Below, in pieces: positions 9,448-19,080 of a DNA stretch of 64,000 nucleotides. The position numbers and the translations under genes were made by a program. The notes under the pieces are model-generated. The model was not told the origin of the DNA. It saw nothing but the letters and a program-made list of their open reading frames with translations, and did no database searches. The number at the start of each line of letters is the position of its first letter. Position 1 is the first letter of the stretch. Source of the DNA: Podospora pseudoanserina (taxonomy: Eukaryota > Ascomycota > Sordariomycetes > Sordariales > Podosporaceae); NCBI RefSeq assembly GCF_035222485.1, contig NC_085921.1, positions 2,356,001 through 2,420,000 of the forward strand, written 5' to 3'.

Positions 9448-9521
9448 GGTTTCGTGGTGTAGTTGGTTATCACGTCAGTCTAACACACTGAAGGTCTCCA
9501 GTTCGAGCCTGGACGAAATCA
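9448..9521 (+). tRNA. tRNA-Val (AAC)
   Basis: Acceptor stem GGTTTCG pairs with CGAAATC. D-arm GTGTAGTTGGTTATCAC. Anticodon stem TCAGT/ACTGA with loop CTAACAC gives anticodon AAC. T-arm TCCAG-TTCGAGC-CTGGA; discriminator A. No intron. A run of six T follows 10 nt downstream. Confidence 0.95.
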
Positions 9522-9531
9522 ATCTGATATC

Positions 9532-9537
9532 TTTTTT
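9532..9537 (+). terminator. Pol III terminator of tRNA-Val
   Basis: T6 run directly downstream of the tRNA 3' end. Confidence 0.8.
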
Positions 9538-10386
9538 GGCATTTTTGGTTCAGTCATTTCCAGTTCAGATCTTATCTTGTTATCTTGCTCAGACATTTGG
9601 ATCTGACCTTTCCCATGACCACGCTGTGATGCGCGTCTGCACACACGGCCCGTTGACACAGACAGCAGGTGACAGTGATTGACTGATGTATGGAAAGAGA
9701 CAATATGTGCCTAATCGAGGTTATTATCAGCTCAACGCGAACCGTGTCTACCAAGTCTAAAATTCCAGGCATTGGTCTTCTGAAGTATACAGCTGCATAC
9801 TTGCTCGCTTCTTGATGTGCACAGCTACCCGATAGGTATTGAGAAACACTGTTCAGGCCACCGATGAAAGATATCCCACATCAGAAGAGATACACTACGA
9901 GACGGTATACAACTCATGATATCAGCAGCATGGCTGTCTGCCACTGTTTTCATCTCAAAGACGTTGTTGTTTCTGTCGAGGTCGTGAAGCGAGCCAATGG
10001 CACAGCGTCAGCCAGCAATGTGGGGGGTGGATGGTGGGTGGTGGTACGTGCGGGGAGGATGACCACAAGGAGGCTGGAGCGCATTGCCCCGAGCAGCGCC
10101 TGTGTTTGTTGATTTCTTTCTCTCCTCATCCCGTGGAAAATGCGCAGGACTTGCTGAGCACCAACGCCGCTTACCGCGCTGCACGTTCCGCTCCACCTGC
10201 ACCTGCACCGCGCCGAACAGACAACCTCCATATCGAATAGATCGAGTATCGCGTATCCAGGTCGCCTTTGCGTCCATCATATCTCCATTGTCGCAACCAG
10301 GCAGGGTGTCCATCTTGGTGTTTTGAGCTAGCTAGCCGACAGACCAAAGCAAAGCAAAGCATTGCCTGTCGACGAAAGCGGTGGCA
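9538..10386. other. Intergenic: upstream of the RFX gene
   Basis: About 850 bp between tRNA-Val and the RFX start. A long 5' leader is plausible, but nothing specific is seen. Confidence 0.55.
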
Positions 10387-12833
10387 ATGGACTCGACCCA
10401 CGGTAAGGGACCCATTTATTATTAGTATTTGTTTATTCTGTTTTGTTCAATCGTCAAAGTCAAAATTCGTTCTGTTCTGGGACTCGCAAATTAAATCCCT
10501 TCTCCTTTCTATATCCAGATCCTCTGTCGCTTGCCAAGGCGAGAAAGCGGCCACGGTCGCGAGGCTCAACAGCATCCATGCATAGTCACACAACACAGCC
10601 CAATATCGAGCATTCTTTTGCCGACAGTCAAGATGTCTACGGTTCCTCGCAGTGGATGCCGGCCAGCGACCACCAGCACACCCACGGCCTGCCACAGCTG
10701 ACCCCCGAGGACCTGCTGCTGGCGTCACAGCTCCAGACCGGCCGTGACTACGCCAACGAGCCACCACTCAACGCCTCGATGCAGAGCGTCGCCTTCCACC
10801 ACAGCCATAGCATGAGCCGCCAGTCTATCTCGGCCGACTCCTTTGCCGGCAACACCAGCTTCGACGACAGCCAGATGTTGGACCGTGACGGGAACGACGA
10901 CGGGGACTCGTTCAGCGGCTTGCAGCCACCTGCCAAACCAGGGTCGAGGTCGAGCGCAAACAACGAGATGGAGATGAGGCAGCTGTTCAATGCCAGCAAG
11001 CACCGCACCTTGCAGGACGTCGCCCTGGAGCTGCATGGAAACGAGAGGGGCCCAAACTCGGAGCGGACAAGACAGGTGTTCGCGATGCTTTGGTATGCAC
11101 GCACTGGGCTTTAGCATTGATGATACTCGACGACTGACAGCGGTAGGATCAACTCGGTGTGCTCCAAGGGGAAGGGCTCGGTACCAAGGGGGCGCGTGTA
11201 TGCCAACTACGCGTCGCGTTGTGCCACGGAGAGGATCACGGTCTTGAACCCTGCCAGCTTTGGGAAGCTGGTCAGAGTTCTCTTTCCTGGGCTGAAGACA
11301 AGGCGATTGGGGGTGCGCGGAGAGTCAAAGTATCACTATGTTGGCTTTAGCCTCAAAGAAGAGCTTCCCGAGCCAGAGGCTAGTAACACACAACAAACGG
11401 TACCTCTAGGTGACAATATGTCTTTCACGCAAAACTTCAAGTCAGTTCCCCCCCTTTCACTTTCACAAGGCGGCCGTCCACCTAACCAAATCCACAGCAC
11501 GCTGCCCAACAACGACGTGTCGACGAGATCAGAACGAACAGCGTTTCCCACGCCAGATCTCGGGAGTCAACCAGGACTCAAGGCTCCTCGGTCTCGCGAG
11601 TTCCAGCACAGTCTCTACAACCAACCGCAGGTGTCCAGCTTCGACCAACTGCAACGGACGATGGACAAGACGGCGAAACGGCTCAAATTCTCCACCGACA
11701 CAGGCGAGGCCTTTAAACAATCAGATCCGCTCATACTTCCTAGGATCGAACCATTTTTACCAAGCGGCACCGATGCGGACGCCGCCAAGTCTCTCACGGC
11801 CCTGTATCGATCACACTGCACATCTCTTGTAGAATGTATCCGTTACTGCAAGGAAAAGACGTTTTTCCATCTTTTTACTTCGTTTCAGGGCACCCTCACC
11901 ATGCCCGTCCAGAAGCTCTTTTCACACCCGGCCATCGCGCCATGGATCGAGGAATGCGACTTTATCTTGTACCAGCGCATGATGCGGATAGTCTCAGGCC
12001 TCACGCTGCAAGTGGTCCCCAAGCCCGTCCTCGACACGCTGAGGAGCATATCCGAGAGGCTTGTTCGTCACATTAGAGAGTCGTTCCACGGCCAACCGGC
12101 CCATGTATTACGAGCTAAGGAGGCGCCCGCCGCCCTCTTTGCCGGCCTTCTTGACCGGGCCTTGCGAGTCAACCTCACGGCCCACGCGGCGGCAAACATG
12201 CTGTCGAACCCGGCAAACCGAGACCTGATGTACGCGGAGTTCATCTCGATGATTAACGTTCGCAAGATTTCCGAGAGCATACCGTCGCGGGGCATGGACG
12301 ACGTGGTGAATGTGTTGCTGACGGAGATGAGGCACCTGCTGGATCCGGTGAATGTCCCCTGGGATATTGAGTGTCTGACTGTTCACGGGGATGTGCCTCC
12401 GCAATCGAGGCAGTCGCAGGAAGCTGTTCAGGATGACACGAGCGCTTCTAATGTGTTGGATCGGTGGGTTAATTTTCTGAGGTCTTTGCCGGCGAGGTTT
12501 CCGTATGCGTCGGCGACGGATGTTGTTTGGTGTGCGCAGCGGTTGGGGACGGCGCTGATGAGGGATTTGACGATTGGGCAGGGGAAGAGCTTTGGGAGCT
12601 GGTGGGTGACGAAATGCTGGCTGGATGAGATGGTGGAGTTTATGGCTGAGCAAGGGGGGTTTATGCAGCAGAGGGGTTCGGGGGTTGGGGGTTGGTTTGG
12701 TTGGGGATGGGCGTGGGGGCTGAGTGTGGCTAAACGGGGACAACAGCAGAATATTGGAGGAGGAGGGTCGAGGTATAGCAGTGGGAGTGATGATTTTTCA
12801 TCATTTGGGGAGGAATGGTGGGGGGGAGCATGA
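10387..12833 (+). CDS. RFX-family winged-helix transcription factor
   Basis: DNA-binding regulator of the fungal RFX group (relatives: yeast Crt1, fission-yeast Sak1, Acremonium CPCR1), which control DNA-damage, cell-cycle and secondary-metabolism genes. Exons: 10387-10402, 10519-11092, and 11147-12833 with a possible in-frame 57-nt intron at 11441-11497 (GTCAGT donor, CTAACC branch, CACAG acceptor). The winged helix spans the second splice junction: ALELHGNERGPNSERTRQVF, then VPRGRVYANYASRC and RRLGVRGESKYHYVGFSL. The C-terminal part holds the RFX dimerisation-type helical region. The 3' end is uncertain. After the stop at 12833 another frame reads NPDDSGIGIRTPDEDLPG near 12,920-12,975, which looks like a conserved tail. 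A slip in the G6 run near 12,820, or a missed intron, could have cut the model short. Confidence 0.85.
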
Positions 12834-13571
12834 TGGGTTGTTGGGTGGGGGCAGCCGGATAGGGCTGTTTTTCCTAGTGGTCCCGGGACAGGAGGAGGGG
12901 GCCAGGGGGAGGGCAGCAGAATCCGGATGATAGTGGGATTGGGATTAGGACGCCGGATGAGGACTTGCCGGGGAGAAGTTTGGGAGTCCGGTTGGGGGGA
13001 GGGGGATTTATTTGGGGACGGGGGTTGGATTTGTAGCATGGGGGGGCTGGGGGGCTAGCAGTACGATAAAGGGAGTTTGCGGGGGTTTGTTTTTGTACCA
13101 GTGATTGTGCTGGTTATGTGTGTTATGAACTATGATATGGGGTTTAGCGTATGGATCTGGGGGTTAATGTGTCAATTTTTCTTTTTTTCTTTGTTTTTTT
13201 CTTGAGATGGTGTGGTGGTGTTTTACTTGTTGGAGTGGTACTTGCTTGTTGTTTAATGTTTCTGGTGGTTACGTGGGCTTGGGAGGGTTGGTTGGTTTTG
13301 CATAGGGAGGGAGGGGTAAGAGGGTTTACCTGTCGTTGCTGCTGGGAATCTAAAAATGATGGGAGGATGGGTTTCCGGGTGGTTTACATGTACAAATGAC
13401 GGAACAAGTTGCGGTTGTGAGAAGGGGGAGGGTGGATGGGAAATGAATGGATATCTGTATATTCTGTGGTCTGATAAGTGCAAAGATATCCTGTTTATCC
13501 TTCCTCCAATCATTTGCTTGACTGCTGCTCGTGCTTTGTTATAGGTGTTTGTGTTTGCGTTTGGCGGGATG
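12834..13571. other. RFX 3' flank and spacer
   Basis: G/T-rich sequence following RFX; the first 200 bp may still be coding (see RFX entry). The rest carries no gene I can support. Confidence 0.5.
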
Positions 13572-14114
13572 TCACCAAACCACCCAACGCTTCCAATCCC
13601 TCCTCCTCCTGGGATGTTTTCCTCTGCCCCTTTCCCCAATTCTGTTTGATGAGTTTGGCTCTGGTCGGGGATACCGCCGCAGGGAACCAAACTCGGGCTC
13701 GCGCCGGGGCCAGTCGTAGGGGTTCTCTTCGCCTTCGCCCCAGATGTCTTTTGGGTTGAAGGCGCCATTGCTGTCAGCGTTTGGGTCTGCCGGAGGTTCA
13801 GGGGGAGTGTTGAGGGGTGTGTCCCTTAGTGAAGGGGGGACTGTGCCGATGGATTTGTTTGGTGGTGGTGGTGGTATACCTTTCCGTCCTCCCAGCCCTT
13901 CTTCCTGTGTAGGGATGTGAGGCGTGGTCATTGTTTTGAAGATCTGATCTTCTATTGTGTGGGGGGTGTCCAATGGGGGAGGGGGAGAGGGAGGGGGGAC
14001 GAGTTCATTCGAGTGGGTGTAGCGGTGTGGTGTTGGGGTTGGGAGGGCTGATGTTGTCAGGAGGAGGGTGGTTGTGAGGATCAGGGCTGGTGATGATAGT
14101 TTCATGGTTGACAT
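13572..14114 (-). CDS. Small secreted proline-rich protein, unknown function
   Basis: Single-exon frame of 180 residues (178 from the second Met, at 14105). It begins with a clear signal peptide, MKLSSPALILTTTLLLTTSA, and a likely cleavage after SALP. The mature part is Pro-rich and disordered (PPPSPPPPLDTP, PPPPPNKSIGTVPP, PPEPPADPNADSNG) and ends in a strongly basic tail (RGKHPRRRRDWKRW). It has almost no cysteine, so it is not a typical Cys-knot effector. No family recognised. The lone frame, signal peptide and lack of introns support a real gene, but its low complexity means it could be spurious. It sits between RFX and the CobW GTPase without an obvious functional link. Confidence 0.5.
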   Translation of the reverse strand: MSTMKLSSPALILTTTLLLTTSALPTPTPHRYTHSNELVPPPSPPPPLDTPHTIEDQIFKTMTTPHIPTQEEGLGGRKGIPPPPPNKSIGTVPPSLRDTPLNTPPEPPADPNADSNGAFNPKDIWGEGEENPYDWPRREPEFGSLRRYPRPEPNSSNRIGERGRGKHPRRRRDWKRWVVW

Positions 14115-14704
14115 CACTTTAACAAACATATAAAAGAAGATTTGTTTCTTTCTTTTAGGTATCCAGGATGAGGAAATTGATTGCCATTGTTGAATCATGT
14201 CCATGTGGCAGACACTTATACCACTACCATCTCGCTCTCACCATGCCGACTACCCGGCACACTGACATGCCCAGGAACACTTCCCAATATCCAGGCTACA
14301 CACATTGCTGCATTTATGCGTTTGAACCAGTCTTGGAGGCCGGTGGGCGATATATGTCCAATCCGGCTGAATTGCATCTGCCACCTCCCAAGAGTCTCGG
14401 CACTCACGCAGCATTGCAGTCCGTAACCGATCGATTGATGGGGAAGAGGCCATAGCTGGAAATATAAATTACACGTGTTGGTTTACCGTGACTTTTGGGT
14501 TGCTAGTTGTATTCTTAGTGGTGGGACATATCCGCTGCCCCGTTCTGAGGAGGAACATACACTCAGAACATGCACGATGAAAAGCATCGAAAATAAAAAC
14601 AAAATGTTCCACAAGGCTGTGTAAACTGACAGTTTGGCTCGAATAGTCACACCGATCTAACCCGTATCCACAGATCTATCCTCTTGTCGCTCCAGTCACC
14701 CTCT
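14115..14704. other. Intergenic
   Basis: Promoter of the secreted protein and 3' flank of the CobW gene. No gene seen. Confidence 0.55.
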
Positions 14705-15850
14705 CTAATTAATCTTCCTCACCACCAACTCCCCCCTCTCATCCCCCTCCAGCTCCAGCAACCCACCCGACTCCAACTTCCTCTTCCACTTTGTGCTCTC
14801 ATACCTCGCCAACACAACCGTCATCCTCAACACCGACTCCCCGCTACTCTCGTGCTCCTTCACCCCCCCCCCCATGGCCGTAAACGTCCACCTCCCAAAC
14901 GCCCAATTCAGAATGTACCTCCCGCTCTGGCTCTTAGTCACAGGAACATCCTCATCCGAATTCTTCACCTCCCCCTCCCCACCCACAGTCAGCACAGCCT
15001 TAATCCTATAAACCTCATCCTTCGGCGCCTTCCCAAGCAACCCCATCAGCTTCCCCGCATCCACCCCTTTTCCTTTTGGCGTCCCCTTCAACTCAACACT
15101 AAGAACCTCCACCTCATTCCGATGCCCATGATCATGTTCGTGTTCCCCCTCCCCATTTCCCCCCTCCCCTTCCACCAGTCCAGCAGCGAGACTCGAATCC
15201 AACCCCAGCAAAACCCCAACCTCGACCCTCCCCCTATCACTCCTCACCCTAGCAGTCTCAACCTCCAAATCCCCCAACCGATCCACCACCTCCTCCACCC
15301 TCCTCTCCCCAACACCCTCCCACTTATTCAACACCACCAAATCAGTATACCTGGCCTGCAACCTAGCCGTGAAGCTAACATCCTCATACCCCCCCCAATT
15401 CTCAACATCAATCACGCTAACCACCCCATCCAACACCCACTCCCTACCCCCCGTCTCCCTCACCAGTCTATTAACCTCCATAGCCAACGTGGCAGGGAAC
15501 GCACTCCCGCTCGTCTCGATGATGACCCTGTCCGGTCTCGCCGTTTCCCTCAATTCTTTCAAGGCAGAGGATAAGCTGCCTACCAAGTTACAACAGATAC
15601 ACCCGTTCAGCAGTTCCTTAACCGAGGAGATGGAAGAAGACGAGGCAAGCTGGCTGTCGACTGCGAGGTCGCCAAACTCGTTTTTTAGGAGCGCCAAAGT
15701 GTAGTTTGGATTCAGGGCCCGTAGTTGGGGGAGGAGGTTGAGGATGAGGGTTGTTTTGCCCGCTCCCAAAAAGCCAGTGAGGATGGTGATGGGGATTGGT
15801 TTTTGTTCATTGTCACCGTTGGGGGTGGTGGAAGGGTGTAGGTCGCCCAT
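14705..15850 (-). CDS. CobW/COG0523 (ZNG1-type) G3E GTPase, putative metal chaperone
   Basis: 381-residue single-exon G3E-family GTPase. Eukaryotic members of the ZNG1 branch deliver zinc to methionine aminopeptidase; others handle cobalt or unknown metals. Visible motifs: Walker A GFLGAGKTT (26-34), KNEFGD (56-61), the metal-binding CxCC as GCICC (83-87), the switch-like IETSG (111-115), and the guanine-specificity loop LNKWE (174-178), a variant of NKxD. A His-rich loop, EHEHDHGHRNE, near residue 245 probably binds metal. The C-terminal CobW_C domain includes GRYILNWAFGRWTFTAMGG. The start gives MGDLHPSTTPNGDN and is the only in-frame Met before Walker A. Which metal or client it serves cannot be read from sequence. 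Confidence 0.88.
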   Translation of the reverse strand: MGDLHPSTTPNGDNEQKPIPITILTGFLGAGKTTLILNLLPQLRALNPNYTLALLKNEFGDLAVDSQLASSSSISSVKELLNGCICCNLVGSLSSALKELRETARPDRVIIETSGSAFPATLAMEVNRLVRETGGREWVLDGVVSVIDVENWGGYEDVSFTARLQARYTDLVVLNKWEGVGERRVEEVVDRLGDLEVETARVRSDRGRVEVGVLLGLDSSLAAGLVEGEGGNGEGEHEHDHGHRNEVEVLSVELKGTPKGKGVDAGKLMGLLGKAPKDEVYRIKAVLTVGGEGEVKNSDEDVPVTKSQSGRYILNWAFGRWTFTAMGGGVKEHESSGESVLRMTVVLARYESTKWKRKLESGGLLELEGDERGELVVRKIN

Positions 15851-16538
15851 CGTTGGCTGAGAGTTGATACGAGATGTGGTGATGATGGCAAGATGTGTGA
15901 TTGTCTGAGTGAAAAGTGAGAGATGAGTTTATGAGCGAGTAGTTATTCAAGTCAAGAAAACGACTCGAGTAACAAGCGGCGACGTCGGACAAAGACACAC
16001 ACCCAAGCTTGAGTGGTGGCGGGGTGATAAGCGATAAGAGCTTGGCAGCTTTGCCCCTCCATCACAAACTACCTACCATCTTCATCCTTCGTGTTCCTTG
16101 CATTGTTTACATTGCCTAAAACACTGCCCTTTACAGTGTCATATCACGTAAACACTACTGGCCCCGATTCATGGTCTCATATTCACAAACACTAGTTCAT
16201 ACCTACAACCCACACAAACGCACTCATCCCATCTCAACCACCAAGTGACGTCATCCACCGTGCTCAAAAGATCCTTGAAATAAAAACATTGAAACTTTGC
16301 TCAACTTCGCTCGAACTCTGCCAAAAGAATTCCAAATGCTTCATGTGCCGTGAAAATTCTGATGTGTTCAATGTAGGAGCAGACGAAAAAAAGAAAAATA
16401 CCAGTCTAAAACAAAAAGTCACTCGACGCATGCTTGCCATGCCATCCCACCCAAGCAACAAAACCAAAAAATAAAATAAAAAAAGACCACCCTTGACCTC
16501 ACCAGACCCCTTTTCATCCCGTCTCATCCTCAAGCCCT
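15851..16538. other. Intergenic: CobW promoter and glycogenin 3' flank
   Basis: About 690 bp, AT-rich in its second half. No gene seen. Confidence 0.55.
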
Positions 16539-19080
16539 CTAGGTCTGCAAAACGTCAAGGTCCTCCTCGGTCGGCTGCGCGGGGGTGTCCTGTGTCAGAT
16601 AGTCCTCGCCCTTCTCAAACATGGCTCCGGGTCCTTGGTAGGATGGCACGGCAATCGTCGCCGTCGTGCTAATGCTGGGGGAGCGCGACTCCACGGTCCT
16701 GGGCGTCGTCTGTCCCGTCACCAGCTCGGGGGCCTCTGCTAGAATCTTCTCTGCCGGGTTAGGCTTGATCGGTCTCGGGCTCACCACTGGAGGCGAGGGG
16801 GCAACATAAGTAGGCGACCTCACATCTTCGGATCCGAACGGCAACGGACGGTGGGGAATCTCCTTTCCATCCACACTAATACTCTCCTGGCTCTGGCCGG
16901 TTCCGCTGGCACCCAACTTCTCCAACAAGACCTCGGATTGTTGCTTGGCCAACTTTTGGAGTTGAGCAGCCGGGTCCTTTTTGTGTCTCGGTTAGTCAAG
17001 CTCGTCTTGCAGCGTCAGCATACCCCGATCATCAAATACATACCCATTCGTCTTGGGCGGGAACGCCCTCGGCAGCAGGCAGCTGTTGGCCATTATCATC
17101 AGCGTTGGCCCAGAACTGTTGCCTCCTGACCGGTGCGGGCGTGACCGGAAGGCTCGGACGGTCGTCCTCGGTAGGGAAGTCGGTTACCTTGATGGATCCT
17201 CTGCGCTCCTCGCTTGGCTCCTCCTGGCGTTCGCCGGATGTCGATCTGCCTGGGCTCGCCGCCAGAATCTGGCTCCTAGACCTGCGGTGTCTCTGCATCG
17301 AGTCAACATAGCGGTTAATCTGGGGGATCTCATCCCACGCGTTGCTTTGGTTCAACGAGTTCCAGGCGGTTCCGCCGGGAGAGGGGGCGGTTCGGATGGC
17401 TGGACCTATAGGCGTAAACAATGGGTTTCTTCTTCCCACAACGTGTCGTCTTTGCTCACCAGGAGATTTCGGGGCCGGAGTCACGGGGGCCAAGGGGTTC
17501 TCAGCAAACACGCGGGTGGGGCGAGGCGCATTGTTTTCCCACGGGAAAACAGACTTGGGCTGATCGCGCTCGCTCGGTACCGAGTACCACATGTTGCTGG
17601 GAGGGCTGGGGTAGCGGTCGGGTGCCTGGAACTGCGAAGTGTCTCTTGACATCTCGTAGTGTGTGCGGGGAAAGTTTGCGGCCTCAGGCCCGGAATCGGT
17701 GGGGGGTGAGCTCCTCTGGGCATCCCATCCTGTTTGCGGCAACGTCTCAGTATATGCACCTCCAGATTCATTCGTCACCTTGGGTTCCGCGGAAGTGTGT
17801 TCCTCCTGGTGGATGTGATCCTGACTCTCATGATGGACATGATGGTCTCCAGAGTGGGCAACATGATCCTGGTTCCCCTGGTGTTCCTCTTGCGAGGGGG
17901 TAGGGGATTGCTGACCGTTGGGTTCGCCAGTGGGCACGACATAACGGGTCGTTGGGTTGTATTCTCCCTTGACAAAGTGCTGAACAATGCTGGGCGCATG
18001 TCCGGCCTGCCCCGGAGTTAGTGATTTCCTTCGGCCGCTGCGGTCCGGACCTACCTCTTTGTGGTAGTGTCTGTCGTAAACAGCCCACCACCTTCCGGTC
18101 ATCTCATCGAAGGGTCCGGCGTCCGTGGTGCTTTCGCGTCCTTGCCTCCACGGCTTGTCGGCTCCAATGAAGTGCACCATGTTGATGCTGCCCTGGAAGT
18201 GGCGGTAGGCGGGAACATATTGGTAGTGAGCTGAAGGCGTGACGTTGTAGGTGAAGCTGAGGCGGTTATATGTGTTTCCAAAGTGCATGTTTAAGAGGCC
18301 CTGATCGGCGCCGTCAAACGAGATGCCGCGTTCGGCCATAGCCATCATGGCATAGTAGTCGCCCATGTTGGGGGTCAGGGCCATGACACCGGTGTTGAAC
18401 AAGTCGGGCCATCCGATATCGGGAGCCGCCGAGAAGGCATGTGGGAGATCGAAGAGCTCATCCACGGCTCTGTAAGCAACAACGTCGGCATCAATGTAGA
18501 CAATCTTGCGGAACTGGGTCTGCTTCCACAGGTTGATCTTGGTAAAGGCCGAGTGGAGATCCGGGCGGTTCATCAAGAAGAGGTTGGCGGGCTTGCCATT
18601 GCGGATGCGGTCGACATAGATGACATAGTCATATACAGTCTGCGCACCTGTTAGACCGCTAGTTTTGTGAGAAGTGGTTTACGAAGGAACTTGCCTTGAG
18701 CGTAGCGATAACCTCGGTCGAGACGGTGTCTGGTGTGACAAGGATGGCGAGCTTCTTGGTGGTGCCGGCATCGCGCAACGAGTGGGCAAGGACAAGAGCA
18801 CCTGGTAAGGCCAATGTTAGAACAAACATTCAAATCATAAGCATGTAGGAGCAAACCCACCGGGGAGATATGTGTCCGTCAGGAGGAGCTATTCACAATG
18901 GCTGTTTTAGCATCTATTCGCAAGCTGCGGGGTTGTCCCATGTGGTCTTCCACCCAACACTGTCGTCTGCTCCTGATACACCAATACCAGGCGCAACAAA
19001 GGATGATAGCCCATCCAACCATGGTGAATGACATCACTCACACTTGCGTACACGTCCTCCTTCTTTGTGCCCGTGACCAT
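16539..19080 (-). CDS. Glycogenin (self-glucosylating initiator of glycogen synthesis)
   Basis: GT8 enzyme that glucosylates its own tyrosine from UDP-glucose and primes glycogen. Seven exons on the minus strand: 19080-19042, 18888-18861, 18801-18695, 18639-18055, 18006-17460, 17405-17044 and 16976-16539. The sum is 702 codons. The catalytic domain carries LLLTDTYLPGALVLAHSLRD, the DxD motif KIVYIDADVVAYRAVDELF (DAD at 108-110), FNTGVMALTPN, GADQGLLNMHF and NRLSFTYNVTPSAHY. A long disordered region follows and ends in a conserved-looking C-terminal tail (FEKGEDYLTQDTP), as in other fungal glycogenins. Intron 3 (18694-18640) appears to use a GC donor (AAG-GCAAGT), and GCGCAG as acceptor restores TLKTVYDYV. 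Two introns (48 and 54 nt) are multiples of three. Confidence 0.9.

Noticed and set aside
14684-15574. 296-residue open frame antisense to the CobW gene
   Set aside because: Pro/Leu/His-rich translation typical of the complement of a G-rich coding region. The CobW frame has all family motifs.
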